Shown piece by piece: positions 1 through 12,529 of a stretch of DNA of 49,836 bases (positions are counted from its first letter, which is position 1; each line of letters opens with the position of its first letter). A program made the translations under genes and the position numbers. This DNA comes from Synergistaceae bacterium (GTDB lineage: Bacteria > Synergistota > Synergistia > Synergistales > Aminobacteriaceae), in NCBI GenBank assembly GCA_017455085.1, contig JAFTBT010000015.1, positions 1 through 49,836 of the forward strand, given 5' to 3'. Below the pieces are notes generated by a model, which worked only from the letters and a program-made list of their open reading frames with translations, did no database searches and was not told where the DNA came from.

Positions 1-637
1 CTTCTTGGCCGGAATCACTGGGGCTTGCTTGGTTTTCTTCTTGGGGAGGTTCACCACAACAACGTCATTATTCTTCTTGGCCGGCTCTGGCGCAGGATTA
101 TTCACAGTCTCGAACGCAAATACTCTCTCCTTGCTGTCCATGCCGCGAATCCCGATAACATAGTCCTTATCATTCTGCTTCGGGAAAAACACCAATCCTT
201 GCACTACTCCTCCTGAAGGGTTATCCAGACTCGAATCGTATCGTGTGGGCTTCACTCTCTCTCCCGAACCTGTGAACAGCGAAACATTATCCCTCACAGG
301 CGAAAGATTCACCGGCCTAGCTCCGAAAGAGTACACACTCACCAAAAACGTCTCGGACTTCTCCAGCTCCAGCTCGGACACAAAATTTCTCCTGTACCGT
401 TCACGTTCAGAGTCACTCATGCCTGACCTGACTGCCTCCGACTCCGTCCACGCGTCAGCTATCTCTTCGGGGTAATGCACCACCCACACAAAACAGTCCT
501 GCCCCCAATGCGAACACGTCCAGCGTTCAAGAAGGCGTATAGTTTTCTCTGATGGGGATAACTCGGCAGAATATGATGATGAGGGCAAAAAATTACCCGC
601 CCCGATGAGCATCAAGGCGAGCAGTAAAACTCTCAGG

Positions 638-648
<11 letters not shown>
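1..648 (-). CDS. Exported protein of unknown function (partial, runs off left edge)
   Basis: Reading the minus strand from a GTG at 648 gives 216 uninterrupted codons to the window edge. The start MLISLRVLLLALMLIGAG is a clear signal peptide, followed by a soluble domain with CSHWGQDCF (two Cys) and, near the edge, a Lys/Pro/Ala-rich stretch (NLPKKKTKQAPVIPAKK) that looks like a linker. The start overlaps the stop of the upstream gene by 11 nt, which suggests translational coupling in the M23-pyrG operon. There is no strong Shine-Dalgarno, and an ATG 12 codons in is the alternative start. I do not recognise a family. The missing C-terminus may hold the diagnostic domain. Confidence 0.72.
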
Positions 649-5050
<4,402 letters not shown>

Positions 5051-5099
5051 ACAATATTCCTCCCGAACTGCCGTGCAATTATATGGACATGCATAATCT

Positions 5100-5339
5100 A
5101 CGACATGTGAAATTTTGTGATACCCCTGATGAACTACCCAATGTTAAAGCTCTTGGGCTTCTTGCTTCGCAGGCGAGTTCTTACACTAAATATCATACGA
5201 TACCAATGCAGAGGAACAAACCTCCACAAGACTCTTCGCTCTCTGTTCCGGAGAGACGTACTGCGCGCTACATCCCAGAGCCAAAGCACCTGAGTTTTTT
5301 GCCCGCGCTTCCTAAATTTTGTGATTTAATAACTGGATA
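5100..5339 (-). ncRNA. Candidate structured RNA or long structured leader upstream of the M23 gene
   Basis: About 240 nt downstream of a promoter contain no credible ORF but do contain compatible helices on the minus strand. GCTCTGGG pairs with CCCAAGAGC (one bulge). GCGCAG pairs with CTGCG(C). CTCTC-CGGAACA-GAGAG and GAGG-TTTGTT-CCTC form local hairpins. The length would suit a 6S-like RNA or a cis-regulatory leader. I could not match it to 6S, tmRNA, SRP, RNase P, ydaO or other riboswitch consensus from memory. No U-tract terminator separates it from the M23 gene, so co-transcription is possible. Confidence 0.4.
5110..5325. repeat. 12-bp direct repeats bracketing the candidate RNA
   Basis: AAATTTTGTGAT occurs at 5110-5121 and again at 5314-5325, in the same orientation and 204 bp apart. 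The two copies bracket the structured segment almost exactly. They could be remnants of an insertion or part of the RNA; AT-rich chance is not excluded. Confidence 0.6.
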
Positions 5340-5345
5340 CTAGGC

Positions 5346-5354
5346 ATTATAGCA
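5346..5354 (-). promoter_or_regulatory. Extended -10 promoter (TGCTATAAT) for the candidate RNA and M23-pyrG operon
   Basis: Reading minus, TGC-TATAAT lies at 5354-5346, which would start transcription near 5339. The -35 region is poor, as expected with an extended -10. A second TGCTATAAT reads minus at 5426-5418, overlapping the 3' end of the siroheme gene, and could be a tandem promoter. Confidence 0.55.
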
Positions 5355-5418
5355 TACAAACGAGTACAACAAAATACTTAAAACCAGTCGTAAACGCATA
5401 ATCTATGAATGCGGGTAA

Positions 5419-5943
5419 TTATAGCACAGAGAAATTTTCGTCATTGACCCATGAAGCCCAAATCCTGCGTAGTTTATCGGAGAGTCGTTTAGTGAGTCTT
5501 GCGGAAATTCCGGCGGAGCATACACAGACAGCGACGTTTTCGTGATTGATGAGTGAGGGGAAAAAGAAATCGCATTCATCCTGAGAATCGCAGACGTTGA
5601 CGGGGATGTTGAGGGTATTTGCGAGGGAGTGTACTAGGGAGTTGACGGGTCTGGAGTTGGTAGCGGCGATGACGAGGGCGAAATTGGGAGTGAGGTCTTC
5701 TGGGCGGAAGGGTCGGGAAATTCTTGTGATGTTTTGGGATTGTGGAAAGGCTGGGCAGAAGTTTGGGCTGATGGCGGTGAGAGTTGCTCCGCAGGTGAGG
5801 AGGGTGAGTGCGCGGCGTGAGGCGATGTGTCCACCTCCGACGATGAGTATATTTTTCTCCAGCAAGTCTATCATCATTGGGAAAAATGGTGGTCTCGTGA
5901 TAAATGCATTCCTTTCTGCTGTTATGTACATGTATATTTTCAC
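5419..5943 (-). CDS. Siroheme synthase-like precorrin-2 dehydrogenase (Met8/CysG N-domain type)
   Basis: 174 aa. It has a Rossmann NAD-binding start (IDLLEKNILIVGGGHIASRRA), a second half with VIAATNSRPVNSLV, and CDSQDECDFFFPSLI, matching the FFFPS motif region of precorrin-2 dehydrogenase/sirohydrochlorin ferrochelatase proteins. It would oxidise precorrin-2 on the way to siroheme, F430 or cobalamin. Only the dehydrogenase domain is present; there is no methyltransferase fusion. The N-terminal 15 or so residues are encoded inside the first unit of the tandem repeat, so the true start is uncertain (several Met codons precede the PPFFPMMIDL core). Confidence 0.85.
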   Translation of the reverse strand: MKIYMYITAERNAFITRPPFFPMMIDLLEKNILIVGGGHIASRRALTLLTCGATLTAISPNFCPAFPQSQNITRISRPFRPEDLTPNFALVIAATNSRPVNSLVHSLANTLNIPVNVCDSQDECDFFFPSLINHENVAVCVCSAGISARLTKRLSDKLRRIWASWVNDENFSVL

Positions 5944-6225
5944 GTGGAGTGCGTAACTTTTGAGATGGGTATATAGCTTGTGTTGGTGAGCCTGCTGTCA
6001 TGTATATATCCATAAGCTACGTAAATATTCACTGGGAATGTGTAACCGAATATAGCTTGAGTTGATAAGCCTGCTGTCATGTATATATCCATATGTCACG
6101 CAAGTATTCACCGGGAGTGTGTAACTTGATATAGCTTGTGTTGATATTCCTGCCATGAGAATCTGCTATCATGTACACACCCATATTTTCACAGGGAGTG
6201 CGTAAACTTTGAGACGAGCATATAG
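5916..6225. repeat. Tandem repeat, about four 76-92 bp units
   Basis: Units begin with CTGCTGTCATGTA-type sequence at 5916, 5992, 6071 and 6163, with periods of 76, 79 and 92. Each has a conserved second half with TATTTTCAC or TATTCAC, then GGGAGTG, GTGTAAC and TATAGCTTG. Units 1 and 4 resemble each other, as do 2 and 3. The last unit supplies the ribosome-binding site and TTG start of the rightward gene, and the first covers the start of the leftward siroheme gene. The whole divergent intergenic region is therefore built of duplicated start-region sequence. Confidence 0.85.
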
Positions 6226-6559
6226 ATTCATAGCAGTGTTTGTTATGTCGCTGGTGCTTGGCGGAATCTCTGAAGCAGTCATCAGAGACGGAGCCATCAG
6301 AGGAAAATCCGGACTGTCCTACGGAAGCATAAGCTACTCATTCGGGAGTCTGAACGTCGTTATTCGGAACAGGAACCACCATAACGTAGACTTTGGAGGG
6401 AGTATGCTGTTTCTGGACAGGAACTACAGGGTGATAGCCAGAGCAGAGCTGCTGCCGGGAAAGATCAAGCGGAACTCTTCAAGGCAGTACAAGGGATTTT
6501 TCAGTCAGGGGAGCGGCAACGAAGCACAGAGAGCAAAATATCTTGAGTGGGAATTTTAG
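6209..6559 (+). CDS. Small exported protein of unknown function
   Basis: 116 aa from a TTG start with GGGAG 9 nt upstream. The TTG is preferred to the later ATG because it yields a complete signal peptide (MRRAYRFIAVFVMSLVLGGI). The mature part has a beta-strand pattern (SYGSISYSFGSLNVVIRNRN) and a C-terminal basic patch. No family recognised. Its translation start lies within the last unit of the 76-92 bp repeat array. Confidence 0.65.
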   Translation: MRRAYRFIAVFVMSLVLGGISEAVIRDGAIRGKSGLSYGSISYSFGSLNVVIRNRNHHNVDFGGSMLFLDRNYRVIARAELLPGKIKRNSSRQYKGFFSQGSGNEAQRAKYLEWEF

Positions 6560-6584
6560 CGATGACAGCTATACTCAAATATTA

Positions 6585-6806
6585 ATGCCTGTGTTGGACT
6601 CGGAAAGAGACAATAATATTCTGTTTACTGACCTGCAAAGAGTTCTTGACTATCTCGGTTTTGAACACCGCACCAAAGGCAGCCACTTCATTTATTGGCG
6701 GGAAGGTGTAGAAGAAATCATCAACATACAGCCTGACGGGAACAAAGCAAAACCCTATCAAGTCAAGCAGGTACGGGATATTATCCGGAAATACAGACTG
6801 CAATAA
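6585..6806 (+). CDS. hicA: HicA family mRNA interferase toxin
   Basis: 73 aa from ATG 6585; an in-frame TTG at 6543 would add 14 residues and overlap the previous gene. The core LQRVLDYLGFEHRTKGSHFIYW matches the HicA double-stranded-RNA-binding-like fold, with the catalytic His in KGSHF. The end KPYQVKQVRDIIRKYRL is the usual C-terminal helix. HicA toxins cut mRNA until bound by HicB. The partner hicB follows 18 nt downstream in the normal toxin-antitoxin order. Confidence 0.85.
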   Translation: MPVLDSERDNNILFTDLQRVLDYLGFEHRTKGSHFIYWREGVEEIINIQPDGNKAKPYQVKQVRDIIRKYRLQ

Positions 6807-6824
6807 ATATCAGGAGGCACATTA

Positions 6825-7034
6825 ATGGACAAATACAGCAAGATAATTTACTGGTCTGACGATGATAACAGTTTCATTGTCGAAGTTCCTGAACTTGCCG
6901 GATGTATGGCTGACGGGTCAACCCCTGAAGAAGCCATCCGAAACATCAGCACCGTGATAGCTGAATGGATAGAGACCGCAGAGATTCTTGGCCGAGAAAT
7001 CCCTGAACCTGTGGAAAGGAGAATCAGTGCATGA
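6825..7034 (+). CDS. hicB: HicB family antitoxin
   Basis: 69 aa with a good AGGAGG Shine-Dalgarno. The sequence IIYWSDDDNSFIVEVPELAGCMADGSTP followed by EEAIRNISTVIAEWIETA is the typical HicB partial RNase H-like fold that caps HicA. It is the short form: no HTH or ribbon-helix-helix DNA-binding domain is visible after it, so autoregulation would need another factor. Its stop overlaps the ATG of the next gene (ATGA), tying that exported protein into the toxin-antitoxin transcript. Confidence 0.88.
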   Translation: MDKYSKIIYWSDDDNSFIVEVPELAGCMADGSTPEEAIRNISTVIAEWIETAEILGREIPEPVERRISA

Positions 7035-7564
7035 GAAGATTCATGTGTATTCTGCTGCTGATACTATGCCTGCCGATTGGTGGCTATGCTGCCTCAAACA
7101 GTGCCGATGCCTTCATGTCCCTCACCTTCGGCCTGAGCTACGAACGAGTCCAAAAACGTATGCAGAAAAGCGGCGCAGTCGTCCTCACTCCACGCAAAGA
7201 GACTCTAACCATGTCCGGAATGTTCGAGGGCTATCCGGCAACGTTCATCTTCGGCTTCCACAACAAGAAGATTCTCAAGAACAAAGCCGTATACCTTCAG
7301 AGCATGGGCAACGCTGAAAATGACCGGATATTTTACGAGGCTGTACAGAAGGGCTACAATGCCTATTACGGTTCAGGTAGAGAGACACCGACCGTCAACA
7401 ACAGAGTCGCCGGAAAAATCATGCTCCGGAACGTGTGGACTCCCGACAAGTACACCACAATCACCCTCACGTACAACCCAGAAATGTCGAAACGCTTCCC
7501 GGGATCGTCGCTCAACAGCAGGTTCATACAGCTCATACACAAATACGACAAGTGGGATGATTGA
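7031..7564 (+). CDS. Exported protein of unknown function, coupled to hicAB
   Basis: 177 aa with a signal peptide (MRRFMCILLLILCLPIGGYA) ending in a plausible AYAA-type cleavage region. The mature domain begins FMSLTFGLSYERVQKRM, similar in style to small periplasmic proteins that open with a GxSxxxV helix, and continues as alternating strands. No family assigned. Its start overlaps the hicB stop by 4 nt, which is unusual: a secreted protein translationally coupled to a cytosolic antitoxin. No clear terminator separates it from the convergent tetR. Confidence 0.7.
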   Translation: MRRFMCILLLILCLPIGGYAASNSADAFMSLTFGLSYERVQKRMQKSGAVVLTPRKETLTMSGMFEGYPATFIFGFHNKKILKNKAVYLQSMGNAENDRIFYEAVQKGYNAYYGSGRETPTVNNRVAGKIMLRNVWTPDKYTTITLTYNPEMSKRFPGSSLNSRFIQLIHKYDKWDD

Positions 7565-7581
7565 GGCTTGTTACTGATGCC

Positions 7582-8265
7582 TTATTCTTTAACTCCTAAG
7601 AGCTTTTTGGCGCAGGTATATGCTATGTCGTAGATAGACAGGTACACAAAATCTACTCCTGCGTCACTCATAGCTTTACGCTGTTTCTCCGTTACTACAG
7701 TGTAGGGGTAAATGCCGTATATGAACGGGAAGAATGCATAAATAAAACTCTGCCTGTCCTGTTCCGAAACTTCAGGGCAAAATTTCGCTATACACCTCTC
7801 TACTGCCTTTACTGATTTGCCGTAAGCAGCCTTAAACTCTGTGAGATTTTCGAGTCTGCTGTTGGCTTCCATGTCAAAATGATTCATCGAGAAAAGTTTC
7901 AGCATCCTTCCACGCTTCTCCAATGAACGAGCAAGCTCTCCAGCAATCTCATCGGCCGTCATGGCTTCCCGGCTGTCCGTAATCAGGGTAAGCTCTTCAG
8001 CCCATTGTTCATATTCCCTCTGGAGCAAAGCAAGGAATATTTCTTCTTTCGTCTGAAAATAGTTGTAGATAGCTGATCTCTTCAAAGATGTATGCTCTCC
8101 AATGTCCTTTATTGTGATGTCCCTGAAGCTCATTCGTTCATACAACACAGCACAGGCATCAACAATCTCTTCTTTTCTGGCTCTGGTCAACTCAGCAGAC
8201 CCCTTTGGAATTTTTAAGCACTCCTTTCCTGACATCACGTTAGTATTGAGCTGCATTGTATACAA
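7582..8265 (-). CDS. TetR/AcrR family transcriptional regulator
   Basis: Up to 227 aa. The N-terminal HTH is visible as EEIVDACAVLYERMSFRDITIKDIG followed by the recognition part SLKRSAIYNYFQTKEEIFLALL. The remaining ~150 residues are the helical ligand and dimer domain. The start is uncertain: TTG 8265, ATG 8256 or ATG 8235; the extra residues before SAELTRARKEE are poorly conserved in style. It diverges from the decayed flavin reductase gene, the classic arrangement for a repressor of that neighbour. Confidence 0.9.
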   Translation of the reverse strand: MYTMQLNTNVMSGKECLKIPKGSAELTRARKEEIVDACAVLYERMSFRDITIKDIGEHTSLKRSAIYNYFQTKEEIFLALLQREYEQWAEELTLITDSREAMTADEIAGELARSLEKRGRMLKLFSMNHFDMEANSRLENLTEFKAAYGKSVKAVERCIAKFCPEVSEQDRQSFIYAFFPFIYGIYPYTVVTEKQRKAMSDAGVDFVYLSIYDIAYTCAKKLLGVKE

Positions 8266-8298
8266 AAACGGTGCGCTGTCAAATGCGAAGAATTTTCA

Positions 8299-8326
8299 TT
8301 GACAAGAGTTTAGCAAAGCATATAAT
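8299..8326 (+). promoter_or_regulatory. Consensus sigma-70 promoter for the flavin reductase pseudogene
   Basis: TTGACA (8299-8304), a 16-nt spacer and TATAAT (8321-8326): both hexamers are perfect. An opposing TTGACA lies on the minus strand at about 8272-8277 toward tetR. The sequence between them, TGTCAAATG...CATTGACA, is an imperfect inverted repeat overlapping both -35 boxes and is a candidate TetR-family operator. Confidence 0.75.
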
Positions 8327-8370
8327 TTATTCTGACACCGTGTTAAAATACTTCACAGGAGGTTAAAGTT

Positions 8371-10083
8371 ATGAAGAAAACAATATTATTCATAACAGCA
8401 GTCATATTCTCGGCAGCGTTGACTTTTGGAACATCTTTCTCAGAATAAACTTTCAACGGTACTGCTGAAGGCCATAACGGACCAGTAAACGTTGCAGTCA
8501 AAATCGGAGACGGAGGAGTCCTCACTCAGGCAGAAGTTACTTCGCACATCGAGACTAAGGGAATCTCTGACCGGGCAGTCACAGAAATTCCGAAGCGCAT
8601 TCTGGATGCTTAATCACTGCAAGTTGACGTAATGAGCGGAGCAACCTTCACAAGCCGCGCAGTAATCAATGCTGTACGTAACGCGATCACAGCAGCAGGC
8701 CTTGACGTGAACAGCTACATGAAGCCTCAGCCTAAACAGGAGAAACAGAGTGTAGTTTACGATGTGGATATTGCGATTGTCGGAGGCGGAATAGCGGGAC
8801 TGTCTGCCGGGACACATGCAGCAGAGAGCGGGAAAAAAGTTCTCATCATCGAGAAACAGAGTCAGCTCGGCGGGTCTTCTCTGCTTGCTGCCGGAGTGAT
8901 GAACGTTGCAGGTACAAGCCTACAGCGGGAAAACGGAGTCTATGACGCTCCGGAGAATAACGTTATGGCTCTGGCGAATCCCTCCAGTAAATACATGACC
9001 GACAACCCTGTATTCACCCTGATAATGCACCGTCATGGAGCTGACATGATTGAGGAACTCCGCAGCAGAGGGCTTGAGTTTGTCGACTACAGTCCGGTAC
9101 GTTCACGCATACACATAGCAGCTCCGGCAATGTATCAGGGCGGTGATCGTTTCGTGAGTAAGCATCCCCATGCCTAAAGGCAGGGGCTTTCAGTGAAGTT
9201 TGGTATATGGCCTAGCGTCTGGACTTGAGGATTTCCACTCCAGAATACCCTTATTAACTGGGGCGTGCTTACTCGCCTCTATCCGGTAGAGCTGTATGCT
9301 CATCCGATTACTTTTACTGCCTGCCTGCACCTCCGCTGCCGACTTGACAATTTTTTATGCGCTCGGCACATAGGTAACTTGACAACCTTAGAACGGTTCA
9401 AAGACCGTTGAGTTAATATACATTTTTGGTAACGCAGAAGTCTAACTGCTATATAAAATTACTTGGAATATAAATATTCTAGAGTAAGAAAGGGGAAAAG
9501 TAAACTAAGTAGCGTGCTACCTCCCCATAGCTCTAGCAAGGTGTATCCGCGCGAACGTTTTGATGAATCTCTGCCGTTCACGATTCCTGCGCGTGCTTTG
9601 AGGGCGCAGAACGGCGGAAGAGGCTGGTTTGTGTTTGACGATACCGCCAGAGCCATGCACAAGCCCATAGAGCATTACTTCGAGATGGGCATAGTTACAG
9701 AAGCGAACTCAATCGAGGAATTAGCGGCCAAGATAAACACTCCGAAACTCCCTGCAGCTGTTGAACGCTACAACGCTATGAGCAAAGCCGGAAAAGATGA
9801 GGACGTCGGACGCTCCATAAACTTGCGCGGAATCACCGGAGAGCATTTCTACGCAATAGGAGCAATGCCGGCAATCTATGTATCTTTCGGCGGAGTCAAA
9901 GCTGATGAGCATTTCAGAGTCATCCGCAAGGACGGCACACCTATAAAAGGCCTGTATGCTGCCGGTGAAATACTCGGCTCTCTTGAGGCTCATGAAGGCA
10001 GAGCATACACCAGCGGTTTGCTTCAAGGAATGGTTACAGGGAAGGTTGCAGCAGGTTCGGCAGTGTTTGACATGATGAAATAA
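8371..10083 (+). pseudogene. Decayed fumarate reductase-like flavoprotein (FMN-binding plus FAD domain)
   Basis: From ATG 8371 (AGGAGG upstream) the frame gives a signal peptide, then an FMN-binding domain (FNGTAEGHNGPVNVAVK ... VDVMSGATFTS, the covalent-FMN motif) and an FAD Rossmann start (DIAIVGGGIAGLSAGTHAAESG). In-frame TAA codons interrupt it at 8446 and 8611; at the second, relatives usually have Gln, so CAA to TAA is likely. At about 9156 a non-coding insertion replaces the middle of the FAD domain. The gene resumes in the same frame near 9552 (FDESLPFTIPARALRAQNGG) and ends with GLYAAGEILGSLEAHEGRAY. About 150-200 residues of the normal FAD domain are missing. Periplasmic anaerobic respiration was the probable original role. 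Confidence 0.88.
9156..9551 (+). mobile_element. IS200/IS605-like non-coding remnant inside the reductase pseudogene
   Basis: The left part has nested palindromes: GTGAGTAAGCATCCCC (9155 on) pairs with GGGGCGTGCTTACTCGC near 9264-9280, and inside it ATGCCTAAAGGCAGGGGC forms a hairpin. The right end, CTCCCCATAGCTCTAGC then AAGGTGTATCCGCGCG (ends about 9551), closely matches the end of the element before cheB. Subterminal hairpins and no inverted termini fit the IS605 family. No transposase or TnpB is left. Boundaries are approximate to within a few bases. Confidence 0.65.
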
Positions 10084-10100
10084 GCTCTATAGATACAGTA

Positions 10101-10137
10101 AATCCCCCTGTCAGAAACGGCAAGGGGATTCTTTGTT
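10101..10137 (+). terminator. Intrinsic terminator after the reductase pseudogene
   Basis: AATCCCC and GGGGATT form the stem (10101-10130), followed by CTTTGTT. The symmetric stem lies between convergent genes, so it may also serve thrB from the other side, though the A-tract there is short. Confidence 0.6.
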
Positions 10138-10188
10138 ACTTTGCTGACAGGAAGAATGCCGACGAGAAAACTACAGGGAAAGTAATTT

Positions 10189-11100
10189 TTACTCAGCAAC
10201 AGCTCCGGTTGTCGAACAGTTCAGCACAAAAAAGTGTGAGCCCGCCCCTCCGTCAGTGAAGATTCTGCACATAGCTTCCGCCAATCCTCCAGCCTTCCCG
10301 TGCACGATCGCAATCATCGTAGGCCCAGAGCCAGACAGAGCATTAGCCACGCAGTCAGGGTGATTCGTGATCTCGCTGAAGAATTTTTCTCCGGTACTGC
10401 CCGGAAAAAGTTTAGCCCTGTGCGCCTGATGGAGTCTGTCCTCCATTCCCACACGCAGCAAGTCCCAGCGTCCCATAGCCCACGCAGCACACAGCAGGCT
10501 CGCATGACTCACGTTGAACACCGCATCACGGAACGGCACACTCTCCGGCAATATTCTTCTTGCGTCCTCAGTATGCACCTCGAAATCCGGAACAGCAGCA
10601 ATCACGTTCAGGTCATCAGGCAATGCAGGCAGCCTCACGTAGCGCAGCGACTCACCGTCCCAGCACGACACAGTCATTCCACCGATACAGCAGGGTACAA
10701 CGTTATCCGGATGCCCCTCGATCAGAGTCATAACCCGCAATAATTCTGCCTCGTCATGCTTTGAGCCGCCGAGAATATTCGCGATCATCACGCCGGCAAC
10801 TACTGCTGTTGACGAACTGCCCAGCCCGCGATTCAGTGGTACAGCATTGCAGCTCTCGAAAGCAAATCCCGTTGGAGTCTGCCCCCAAATTTCGCAGGCC
10901 TTGAGGTAGCTGGTGACCAGCATGTTTTTCTTCGCGTCAGTCAGGATGTCGACACCTTCACCCCAAATTTCGCTCTTGTACTCTCCGGCAGGCAGAAGCT
11001 CCTTCACCGTGAACAGGTTGTAGAGATTCAGAGCCATACCCATAGTGTCGAAGCCAGACCCCAAATTTGCGGTAGTAGCAGGAACTTTCAGGCGTATCAT
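10189..11100 (-). CDS. thrB: Homoserine kinase
   Basis: 303 aa GHMP kinase. N-terminal VPATTANLGSGFDTMGMAL, the ATP-binding glycine-rich motif PLNRGLGSSSTAVVAGV (about 90-106) and EGHPDNVVPCCIGG are visible, with the C-terminal GSGPTMIAI motif of the family. It phosphorylates homoserine with ATP, giving the substrate of the upstream gene thrC. The start overlaps the thrC stop (ATGA) and has GGAGG upstream, so the pair is translationally coupled. Confidence 0.97.
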   Translation of the reverse strand: MIRLKVPATTANLGSGFDTMGMALNLYNLFTVKELLPAGEYKSEIWGEGVDILTDAKKNMLVTSYLKACEIWGQTPTGFAFESCNAVPLNRGLGSSSTAVVAGVMIANILGGSKHDEAELLRVMTLIEGHPDNVVPCCIGGMTVSCWDGESLRYVRLPALPDDLNVIAAVPDFEVHTEDARRILPESVPFRDAVFNVSHASLLCAAWAMGRWDLLRVGMEDRLHQAHRAKLFPGSTGEKFFSEITNHPDCVANALSGSGPTMIAIVHGKAGGLAEAMCRIFTDGGAGSHFFVLNCSTTGAVAE

Positions 11101-12140
11101 CTGGCCTCCAGCACCCTCATCAAGTCGTCAAGAGTGTCGTTGATCTCTATGGGCTTGCCGACCTGAGACATAGCAGTATCGGGATCCTTGAGGCCGTTAC
11201 CGGTCAGAATCATGGTGACTGTGATTCCTTCGGGGAGTCTGCCTGCGCGTTTGAGCTTGAGGAGTCCAGCAAGTGGTGCGCATGATGCCGGCTCTGCGAA
11301 GACTCCACCCTCTGCCGCCAAAATTCTCTGTGCCTCAAGAATCTGCTCATCAGTCACGGCGTTGAACTCTCCACCGGACTCACTGACTGCTGCGCGGGCC
11401 AAGTGTGCGCTTACGGGATTCCCGATACGTATTGCTGTGGCGACTGTCTCAGGATTCGGACATGGCTTGTTGTATACGAGTGGAGCTGCACCTTCAGCCT
11501 GAAAGCCCATCATTTTCGGGAGGGAGGAGATTTTTCCGAGCTTCTTGTACTCGTTGTAGCCCGCCCAGTACGCGGAGATGTTGCCTGCGTTGCCGACGGG
11601 TATAGCGTGCCAGTCTGGAGCCTTGCCCAAAACGTCGCAGATCTCCCAAGCTCCGGATCTTTGGCCGATGAGTCTGTAGGGATTCACGCTGTTGACCATA
11701 GCGCAGCCGGTTTTGTCTGCACCTTCGCGGGCTAGCTCTAGTGCGCGGTCAAAATTTCCGTTTACGGCGATGACTTTTGCGCCATACATGAGGGCTTGTG
11801 CGAGTTTTCCGAGTGCGACTTTTCCGGCGGGGAGGAGGACGAAACAGGGGATGCCCTGAGATGCGGCGTAGGCGGCAGCACTGGCGGAGGTGTTGCCGGT
11901 GGATGCGCAGATGATAGCGGATTTTCCGTCTTCGAGGGCTTTTGCGACGGCGAGGACCATTCCGCGATCCTTGAAGGAGCCTGAGGGGTTGCAGCCTTCG
12001 AATTTTCCGTAGAGGGAGATTCCGAGACGTTTGCTGACTCTGGGAAGGGGAATTAGTGGAGTCATGCCTTCTTCGAGATTGACGAGTGGTGTATTTTCTG
12101 TGATGGGTAATAGATCTTTGTAGTGATTGAGTACTCCCAT
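11097..12140 (-). CDS. thrC: Threonine synthase
   Basis: 347 aa PLP enzyme converting O-phosphohomoserine to threonine. The PLP lysine sits in GCNPSGSFKDRGM (about residue 59), followed by the phosphate-binding ASTGNTSASAAAYA. The length fits the short class found in many bacteria. AGGAGG lies 9-10 nt before the ATG. It is first in the thrC-thrB operon. No T-box or attenuator was recognised upstream, although a leader is present in the intergenic region. Confidence 0.97.
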   Translation of the reverse strand: MGVLNHYKDLLPITENTPLVNLEEGMTPLIPLPRVSKRLGISLYGKFEGCNPSGSFKDRGMVLAVAKALEDGKSAIICASTGNTSASAAAYAASQGIPCFVLLPAGKVALGKLAQALMYGAKVIAVNGNFDRALELAREGADKTGCAMVNSVNPYRLIGQRSGAWEICDVLGKAPDWHAIPVGNAGNISAYWAGYNEYKKLGKISSLPKMMGFQAEGAAPLVYNKPCPNPETVATAIRIGNPVSAHLARAAVSESGGEFNAVTDEQILEAQRILAAEGGVFAEPASCAPLAGLLKLKRAGRLPEGITVTMILTGNGLKDPDTAMSQVGKPIEINDTLDDLMRVLEAR

Positions 12141-12257
12141 TGTGAATAATGCCTCCTGAATGAAAAAATTGATGGGTGAATATTATCACTAAAGGTGCTG
12201 AATATGCAGTTAGCTTTGTAGCATGAGGATATGAAGATGATTCAGAGAGTGCATGAA

Positions 12258-12289
12258 AATTTTATGAAAGCATAATTTTATGAAAGCAT
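12258..12289. repeat. Two tandem 16-bp repeats
   Basis: AATTTTATGAAAGCAT occurs twice head to tail (12258-12273 and 12274-12289) in the AT-rich region between thrC and the pilin promoter. It lies about 40 nt upstream of the pilin -10, so it could be a regulator site. The rest of 12141-12529 has only the promoter below, a weak hairpin (GACTGCT / AGTAGTC near 12363-12384) and no gene. Confidence 0.8.
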
Positions 12290-12328
12290 AAAATAAAGAA
12301 AAAAGTGCATAAAAAAGTATAGGGTTTG

Positions 12329-12337
12329 TGCTATAAT
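12329..12337 (+). promoter_or_regulatory. Extended -10 promoter of the pilin gene
   Basis: TGC-TATAAT at 12329-12337, with a poor -35. Transcription from about 12344 would give a 185-nt untranslated leader before the pilin ATG, unusually long for a pilin. AAGGAGG precedes the ATG by 9 nt. Confidence 0.6.
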
Positions 12338-12529
12338 TCTCTTTGCGAAGCGATTATGCACGCGACTGCTATGTAATAAGTAGTCTTTCCCCTATACATG
12401 CCTATTATATCACAAGGATGTGCAGGGAGTGAGTAGTTGTGTGCAAAATTTTTTGGAGTTGGCAGGCTGTAGGATAGGCCGAAGAAACGCAACACTAGTA
12501 TTCAGCACACATTAAGGAGGAAAAAATTT

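Noticed and set aside
8102..8302. Small plus-strand frame antisense to tetR
   Set aside because: Overlaps the regulator and promoter entirely and has no start signal.
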